64,000 nucleotides of DNA, taken from positions 13,936,841 through 14,000,840 of the forward strand of contig NC_063057.1 in the NCBI RefSeq assembly GCF_018812025.1, given 5' to 3'. Below, piece after piece: positions 57,563-64,000 of the stretch. Source of the stretch: Megalobrama amblycephala. Taxonomy: Eukaryota > Chordata > Actinopteri > Cypriniformes > Xenocyprididae. The position numbers were made by a program, and so were the translations under genes. How positions within the stretch are numbered: position 1 is the stretch's first letter; every line of letters starts with the position of its first letter. The notes below the pieces were generated by a model. It had not been told where the DNA came from, ran no database searches, and worked only from the letters and a program-made list of their open reading frames with translations.

Positions 57563-58725
57563 TTTATAATTAACAGGACGTTTCTACATTTTTATGTGAA
57601 GATCACTGCTGGCTGTGAAATTAAAGAGAGTAATGTGCATTTTGCTGTACAAACAATGGAAATCAATACCCAGTGGATTTCTTGCATGATTATTACAGCG
57701 CTGGCTTATTGACACCCCCCCATGCCTTCTAATATATGATGTCACGTGATGCATGGGTGGTACAGGTGGTGATTGAAATTACAGTGCATTGTTTACTATA
57801 TCAAGGCTCCTCTGATTGACCCCTCCTACACACACACGGCAGAGAGAGCGCCTCTCTGTAAACCCTGTTATGAATACATTGGCATTATCCTCATAAACTG
57901 CTTGGAAAACAAGATAATAAATGAGCACTATAGCACTAGCCTCTTGCAGCTGTACCCCTGTCATTTACGTCCAGCTTTGAGTGTGTATAAATGCCTGTGT
58001 GTTGAGGGATTCATTGAAAGAGATGGAAGCATATATGTGGATGCTGGGAGATGGAGAAAGGCCCATGAGGAAAAAAGGGAATCGTTGGCCGCTCTCCCAT
58101 CTGAATGCTTGCTGTGGGCGACTGGGCCAAGGACACAGTAATAACCATCGATTTGAGTTAAAGCTGAGCAGTGCAGTGGCCAAACCCAGCGGCTCTCCTC
58201 TAGTGCGGCAGGCTTTGGTCACAGTGCCATCTAGTGAGGAGAAGCGTGCCGTCATTGGAGGAACACTGCAGAGCATGCCTAAAAACATGAATATGAGCAC
58301 ATTTATTTATTTAAGCCAGTACAAACAGTGTAATTTGATTGCACAGGGCTACTGCCAGAGGTTTTGATGTTTAAATCAGGAGTAAACAACTTCACTAGTA
58401 TTTTTTCATTGAAATGACCTTGTGCCTGGTGTTGATCCAGTCCCCAAGCAAAACCAGAGTGCTTTTACTCTCGCTACATGCTCACACACGTACACATACA
58501 CACACCATCTGCTCACAGCCTTAGACTGAGCCAGGCCATGTCCCAGAGTCCTGCAGGTGCCTCAGTAATATCTTATCAACGTCACCCAAACCTGGCAAGA
58601 GACTGCTGTTTGTGTGCGAATGTATGTGTATTTGTTTTTCAACTCAGATTGATCATAGCATAAGGACAAATGATCCCAGAACCCATGTGTATGAACCCAG
58701 TTTATCGGCATTTTCAATCACTACA

Positions 58726-60032
58726 TACAGTGCCTATAGAAAGTCATCATACCCCTTTGAAATAGTTATTTTATTTGTCATAGAGCCTGAAATCAAAAAA
58801 AAAAAAACCTTTTCCAGCTTTATTTACAAATTTTGTCGTACAACAAAATAACATGGTTGGAAAAATCATCATTCCCCTGATTTAATACTTCATAGAGCCA
58901 CCTTTTAATTTATTACAGCCATTTATCTTTTTGGATATGTCTGTCCTAGCTTTGCACACCTAGATTGGGGAATAATTGCTCAAGTTCAGTCAAATTCTGT
59001 GGTGAGTGGCAATGGACTGCTTTCTTCAAGTCCATCCACAGATTTTCTAGTGGATTTAAGTCAGGGCTCTGACTTGGCCACTCAAGGACATTCATCTTCC
59101 TATCCTTAAGCCATTGCGTTGTTCTTTTGGTGCTATGTTTAGGATCACTGTTGTGTTGGAAGGGTAATGACCTGCCCATCTTCAGCTGTCTAGCAGATGG
59201 ATGCAGGTTTTCCTCAAGAATTTGGATGTACTTGGCAGCATCCATTTTCCCTTCAATCCTGACCAGTCCTCGCTGAAGAGAAACACTCCCACAACATAAC
59301 GCTGTATAGCTATGATCTAAGATCAAGTGGTCATTTTTTAAAAGAAGTTTGTTTTTAGTTAGTTATTTGATGCTATACAAACGGGGGTGTGGTGTCATGA
59401 TTGACAGCTGTGATTGACAGCTTCTCTGAGTGAAATAGTCACTGAGGCACCAACTGACTTTTTTGGGATTTTCAGTAGGAGATTGGAGCTTTAACTTTAA
59501 CTTCTACATTTCCATAACTGTTTATTTTTGGCAAACAAGGTGCTTGAAGTTCAGTCCAAAAAGGTCAGTTCATCAAACCATAGCACCTTTTGCCAGATGG
59601 CATCAGAGTCTTCCAGGTGTGTTTTTGCATAGTGCAAACGAGACTGAGTGTGGCACTTTTTCAGGAAAGTCCTTTCCCAACTATGGTGAATTCTTTGCAG
59701 TGTACCATGCACTACTAACAGTGGAATCTTAGAGAAACAGCTAGTTTTATTCTGAAGTAATCAAAACCACTACAATTGATGTCAGGTGGGGCATTTAGCC
59801 TGGTGTTTGATCTGAAAATTGATTGGTTGCACCAAATTTATAACGGTATACTCTAATGGGGCTGTTCATTTTACCAAACCAGGTGTTTCCTAATTAATTT
59901 TTAATAATCCTCCAGAATGTTTTAAAATGTTATTTTCACTTTGATGATGAGGGTTATGATTTGTACATACAGCTCAAAGTTGTGTAAGGTGTAATGTGAC
60001 AAAAGGTAAAGATTTCCACAGGGTATTATGAC
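58726..60032 (-). mobile_element. Tc1-like transposon remnant, third lineage
   Basis: The left terminal repeat TACAGTGCCTATAGAAAGTC starts at 58726; a diverged inverted counterpart (GGGTATTATGAC) ends near 60032. The minus strand carries transposase remnants. A foreign segment, approximately 59330-59510, interrupts the coding remnant and includes two copies of GATTGACAGCT. The element is old and non-functional. Confidence 0.65.
58950..59580 (-). pseudogene. Tc1-like transposase pseudogene, third lineage
   Basis: The minus-strand frame 58946-59326 encodes [20 protein letters not shown], then [18 protein letters not shown] and [18 protein letters not shown]. In the family the second catalytic Asp is in the QHDND motif; here the position reads Asn (QHNSD), a catalytic loss in addition to frame breaks. 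The third catalytic residue, Glu in PLENLW, remains. The region containing the first Asp (WQKVLWFDE) is displaced to about 59570 by the interrupting segment. The N-terminus is only traceable as scattered fragments. Confidence 0.7.
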
Positions 60033-60175
60033 ATTCAAAAGTTTGGGGTCAGTAGAAATTTTTATTTTTATTCAGCAAAGACACTTTAAATTGATCAAAA
60101 GTAAAGATATTCTTAATGATTTCTTTCAAAAAGATGAAAAATGTTGCTAAACCCAAACTTTTGAACATTAGTGTA
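60031..60175. mobile_element. Short TIR element (about 145 bp)
   Basis: ATTCAAAAGTTTGGGGTCAG on the left pairs with AAACTTTTGAACATTAGTGT on the right. It is a miniature element common in fish DNA by recall, with no coding capacity. It abuts the end of the Tc1-like remnant. A fragment of the same type of end (TACACTACCATAAGATTTGG) occurs at about 10791. Confidence 0.6.
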
Positions 60176-61380
60176 GATATATAGGCTATATATAGTCAAT
60201 GATGAAATGTGGCGACTACCAATGGGAGTGCAGACCGTAAAGCCCTACCTGGTGCAGTTGGGTAGGAATATCTACTAGCAACTAGTTAACTAGTTCATCT
60301 GATGCCTAATGTACACAAAAATGGCAAGTAATGGCTGAAATCATTAGTTATAATCTGATTAGCAGGCTTTACATGAACTCAGTTCTGCTTTGGAATTTAG
60401 AAGTTTAGAAGATCTGAATTAGAATTTAATTTTCCACGCAGAAAATCCCATCTACTATTTTGGTATAATCTATTTTGGATAAACCCACCCCTAAGCGACA
60501 CAAAACGCTGAAAGTTCTCAAAAAGCACTGTTGTTTGTCACATTGCATCTGGGTTGGACAGTGTCTTTCTTTCTAAATGGCAGATTATGCTGTAGTGAAG
60601 ACCAGACAAAAATATTAAAATTTACAAAAATAATCAGCCATGCTGATCACGTTCTCTCTCTCTTCCAGTGTGAAATATAAAACATGCTCTCTGATTCAGC
60701 AAGGAAAGGGGAATTTGTTAGAAAATTCACAGTTCAGTGACTGGCTGACTGACATGCATGGGTCAGAGGTCAAGCTGTTGGAAAAGCACCTGTCTTGTGA
60801 GGCCATTTGTAAAGGCTTGTGGAAAAACGACATTTAGCCGGCGTGTCAGGGTGACGGGCTGGACTGTTTACACCACGGCTGCTTTGTGCTCCTGATAACC
60901 ACAAAACAAACCGGCAGCTGCACTTGACAGCACATTGGTCTTTCTGTTTATGCGTATATGAGTAACATGAGGTATTTTCTCCATTTCTGTTTATGTTTAT
61001 CTAGATATATTTCTTTATATTTTCTTTTTTGTTCCTATTTATGTGATGTTCATTACTTCATGGATATTCTAGGAAATAAAATTGCAGGGAAATTAGCTTC
61101 CACACAGAGTCTAACTCCCGTGTATTAATATTATAATATATTAATGTTAATTTTGATGCTGATAAAATTAAGCACCATTGTGAATATTACCATGATTTTC
61201 CAGTGTTGTTTTATTTGGCCATTAATAGTTGAATACGGTTTTGATTTATTTCTGTGAATATTTTCAGGGAATCTATTGTATAAACTCTGATTCAATTATT
61301 AATTTACGTCATCACTCAAAAATATTCACCAATGTCTCTGTGGGGCATTTTTCATGCATTAAAAAATAGTAAAATATATG

Positions 61381-62775
61381 TACAGTGCCCTCCACAAATA
61401 TTGGCACCCTTAGTAAATATGAGCAAAGGCGGCTGTGAAAATAAATCTGCATTGTTTATCCTTTTGATCTTTCATTCAAAAAATTCACAAAAATCTAACC
61501 TTTCATCGAAGTAATACAATTGAAAGTGGGGGGAAACTCACATTATGAAATAAATGTTTTTCTCCAATACTTGTTGGCCACAATTATTGGCACCCCTAGA
61601 AATTCTTATGAGTAAAATATCTCTGAAGTATATTCCCATTCATATTTACATTTTTTAGCACACCAGGGTGACTAGGAGCATAAAATTGTACAGCCATGAC
61701 TTCCTGTTCCACAGGAGTATAAACATGAGGAAACACAAAGGCCAAAATCCCTTAATCATTCATCACAATGAGAAAAACCAAAGAATATAGTTCTGATGTG
61801 AGCAAAATATTGTTGAGCTTCACAAAATAGAAAATGGCTATAAGAAAAAAGCTAACACATCGAAAATCCCCATTTCCATCATCAGGGCAATAATTAAGAA
61901 TTTCCAATCAACTAAAGATGTTACAAATCTGCCTGGAAGAGGACGAGGGTCTAAATCATCCTAAAGCACAGTGAGGAGGAAAGTTTCACAGCTGGAGAAT
62001 TGCAGAGATTAGTTGAGTATTGAGTCTCAGAAAGCTTTTTGGCAGCAAACCCACCAGATGGGTTTGGTGCACATATGGATAAAAAGTACCCCATGCCCAC
62101 GGTTAAATATACTGCTGAATCTTTAATGCTGTGGGCCTATTTTTCTGATGGAGGTCCTGGACATCTTGTTCAGATACATGGCATCATGGATTCTATCAAA
62201 TACTAACAGATAAAAAAACAAAGCTTGACCGCTTCTGCTAGAAATCCTATAATGGGCCGTGGTTGGATCTTCCATCAGGACAATGATCCAAAACAAACAT
62301 CAAAATCAAAAGAAAAATGTGTCACTGAGCACAAAATTACGCTTCTGCCATGGCCGTCCCAGTTCCCTGACCTGAACTCTAAAGAAAATGAGTGGAGTGA
62401 ACTGAAGAGAAGAAGCACCAGCATGGAGCTGGGAATCTGAAGGATCTGTAGAGATTCTGCATGAAGGAATGGTCTCTGATCTCTTGTCAGGTGTTCTCCA
62501 AACTCATCAGGCATTATAGGTGAAGACTCAGAGCTGTTATCTTGGGAAAGGGACGTTGCAATAATTGGGTGCCAATAATTGTGGCCAACGTGAACTAGAG
62601 AAAAACATTTATTTTATATTGTGAGTTTCCCTCCACTTTCAATTGTTTTACTTAAATGAAAGGTTAGAATTTTGTGAATTCTTTGAATGAAATATCAAAA
62701 GTATAAACAATGCAGATTCACAGCCACCCTTGCTCATATTTACTAAGGTTGCCAATATTTGTGGAGGGCACTGTA
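61381..62775 (+). mobile_element. Tc1-like transposon, fourth lineage, intact ends
   Basis: A 1395-bp element with inverted ends TACAGTGCCCTCCACAAATA at 61381 and TATTTGTGGAGGGCACTGTA ending at 62775. The repeats extend at least 40 bp with few mismatches. It is bounded by TA. It contains a badly decayed transposase on the + strand. Confidence 0.88.
61768..62570 (+). pseudogene. Tc1-like transposase pseudogene, fourth lineage
   Basis: It starts at MRKTKEYSSDVSK (61768) followed by stops and frameshifts. A later frame has GRGWIFHQDNDPKQTSK, with the second catalytic Asp in HQDND, and PDLNSKENEWSELKRR, with the catalytic Glu in KENEW. The sequence continues past a stop near 62438 with remnants similar to the transposase C-terminus. 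The first catalytic Asp region is not recognisable, and the length is shorter than the usual ~340 codons, so there are deletions. Non-functional. Confidence 0.75.
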
Positions 62776-63628
62776 AATACATGTTACTATATATTAATGT
62801 GGTGCCGCTTATAATTTAAAAATGTTAAAAAAATAAATAAAAAAATCTGATTTTCTTTCTGAGATATTTTAATAATACTTTTATTTTTAATTATTTACTT
62901 GCTTACTGTGTTTTAGATCTTTATTTCCATCTTCTTAAAAAAAGATCTTATACATTTTGAATAATTTTGACTAAATGCTGTTAGGATAAAAATGATGGTT
63001 CCTATAATTAAAAGCTGAAAAATATTGTCCAGCTCTACTACAACTGCAGCAGTCCATTAACAGTGCATGAACCATTTATGAGTCTATTCCACCTGCTATC
63101 CCAGAACTTATCCCGTCCAGTTGTTCTCTCATATGTAGACCAGGTCAAACCATCTCAAAGCCTCACCACTTAAAACAGAGCTGCTGATGAGCGACTTGTC
63201 TACAAAATGTTCCCATTAAAGTGAAAATCAGTCCTGTCAAGCAAGAGGAAATGTCCGGGAAGCCTGATATGCACTTTTGCATGGAAAGCATTGGCATTTG
63301 TTACTGTGGTGATGACCATGTGTGTTCTGTTTGATGGAGAGGATCGTCTTGGGCATCTTGCCTGCTCTCTCTCTCTCTCTCAGCCACTAACTAATGTGTT
63401 GCTGAGAATGCGCTGACAGAAGCAGCCCTTAATGGCTTTAATATTGTACATGCTGGAAAATGGAGGAAACGAATTGTGCTGATTCGAGTTTTTTTTCACT
63501 GTCTCCCTTCGCGCCAACATACATCTCCCAGCGTCCTTCACAGTATGCATCATAAATTTGCTTAATACTCTTTGTATGCACTACTGTACACACAGACTCA
63601 GTCTAATTAAAACTTAATGACACTCAGA

Positions 63629-63630
<2 letters not shown>

Positions 63631-63674
<44 letters not shown>
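63631..63674. repeat. (CA)n microsatellite
   Basis: A CA array of about 22 units. Confidence 0.97.
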
Positions 63675-63681
<7 letters not shown>

Positions 63682-64000
63682 GTTCTATGTGTGAGAAGTT
63701 CCTGCTCTTTATTATCTTCTAATGGCAGGAAGGATTGGGAGAGGAGAGGAAAGGAGGTGGTCTTAAAAGCCACTGAGAGTTAATCAGATTAGCAACTTGA
63801 CGCGGTTTTGCTAAATGCTTTTAAATGTGTGTGAAATTAAGTGTGGAGAATGTCATAGTTGGCCCACCGAGCAAACAAACATACGTACAAGCACACAAAT
63901 AGCCAGCTGATCTTTTGACTTAAAAACCCATGAAATTGCTTGATGAGCATTATATTATATTACATTATATTATATAGATCATGTTCGAAAACGTGTTTTT

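Larger units (their letters stand above)
57034..64000 (+). other. exoc4: exoc4 intron after exon G (3' end outside window)
   Basis: Phase-2 intron starting GTAGAA. It extends at least 7 kb to the window edge. The final EXOC4 exon was searched for by eye in all + strand frames and not found. It contains a TIR element (57192-57562), two Tc1-like transposon remnants, a mini TIR element (60031-60175) and a CA array near 63631. 57563-58720, 60180-61380 and 62780-63625 show no gene. Confidence 0.85.

Noticed and set aside
57034..64000. Search for the last EXOC4 exon
   Set aside because: No frame with the expected C-terminal similarity was found; it must lie downstream of the window.
1..64000. A previously undescribed multi-gene system or endogenous virus
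   Set aside because: No reverse transcriptase, integrase, capsid or clustered unknown genes were recognised. The novelty here is in non-coding repeats, not in a gene system.

Overview
This window is nuclear DNA of a teleost fish, most likely a cyprinid (zebrafish/carp group). Short exons with GT-AG borders sit in AT-rich introns crowded with TTAA-flanked foldback MITEs, Tc1-like elements, hAT-like ends, a tRNA-type SINE head and long simple repeats. Several of these repeats match cyprinid families I recognise from memory, including the Angel-type end that starts AGGGATAGTTCACCC. No bacterial or viral gene organisation is present.

The only host gene I can support is EXOC4 (SEC8), a subunit of the exocyst vesicle-tethering complex, on the + strand. 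Seven internal coding exons lie at 21580-21799, 39088-39224, 42601-42756, 44473-44651, 52748-52889, 56615-56793 and 56874-57033. They splice into one open frame of 1173 nt (about 391 codons) in the C-terminal half of the protein. The reading phase is kept across all six junctions. The window starts inside the upstream intron and ends inside the intron before the last coding exon, so neither the start nor the stop codon is present. If the usual vertebrate 18-exon gene is conserved, these are exons 11-17.

Layout. 1-21579: upstream intron with AT arrays, foldback elements, a GGAT/GGTT minisatellite, a nested MITE, and two complete copies of a ~0.95-kb TTAA MITE. 21800-39087: 17.3-kb intron with a third copy of that MITE, a CpG-rich MITE with a perfect palindrome, an Angel-type hairpin nested in a hAT-like element, and a 1.3-kb piggyBac-like hairpin. 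39225-42600: intron carrying a 1.6-kb Tc1-like transposon 38 bp after the splice donor. 42757-44472 and 44652-52747: half an Angel-type element, an inverted truncated fourth MITE copy, a second TTAA MITE type and a second Tc1-like pseudogene. 52890-56614: hAT-like ends and a remnant encoding a MYB/SANT-like domain. 56794-56873: an 80-bp intron. 57034-64000: a TIR element and two more Tc1-like pseudogenes.

I found no operon, CRISPR array, rRNA or intact mobile-element gene. The most interesting signal is the ~0.95-kb MITE family. All four copies keep a palindrome centred on the D-box sequence GTTACGTAAC and, about 20-80 bp away, a POU octamer, so exoc4 introns carry four dispersed copies of a two-site cassette. 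The long intronic hairpins, and a nested insertion with a near-homologous empty site in the same window, are also worth checking.
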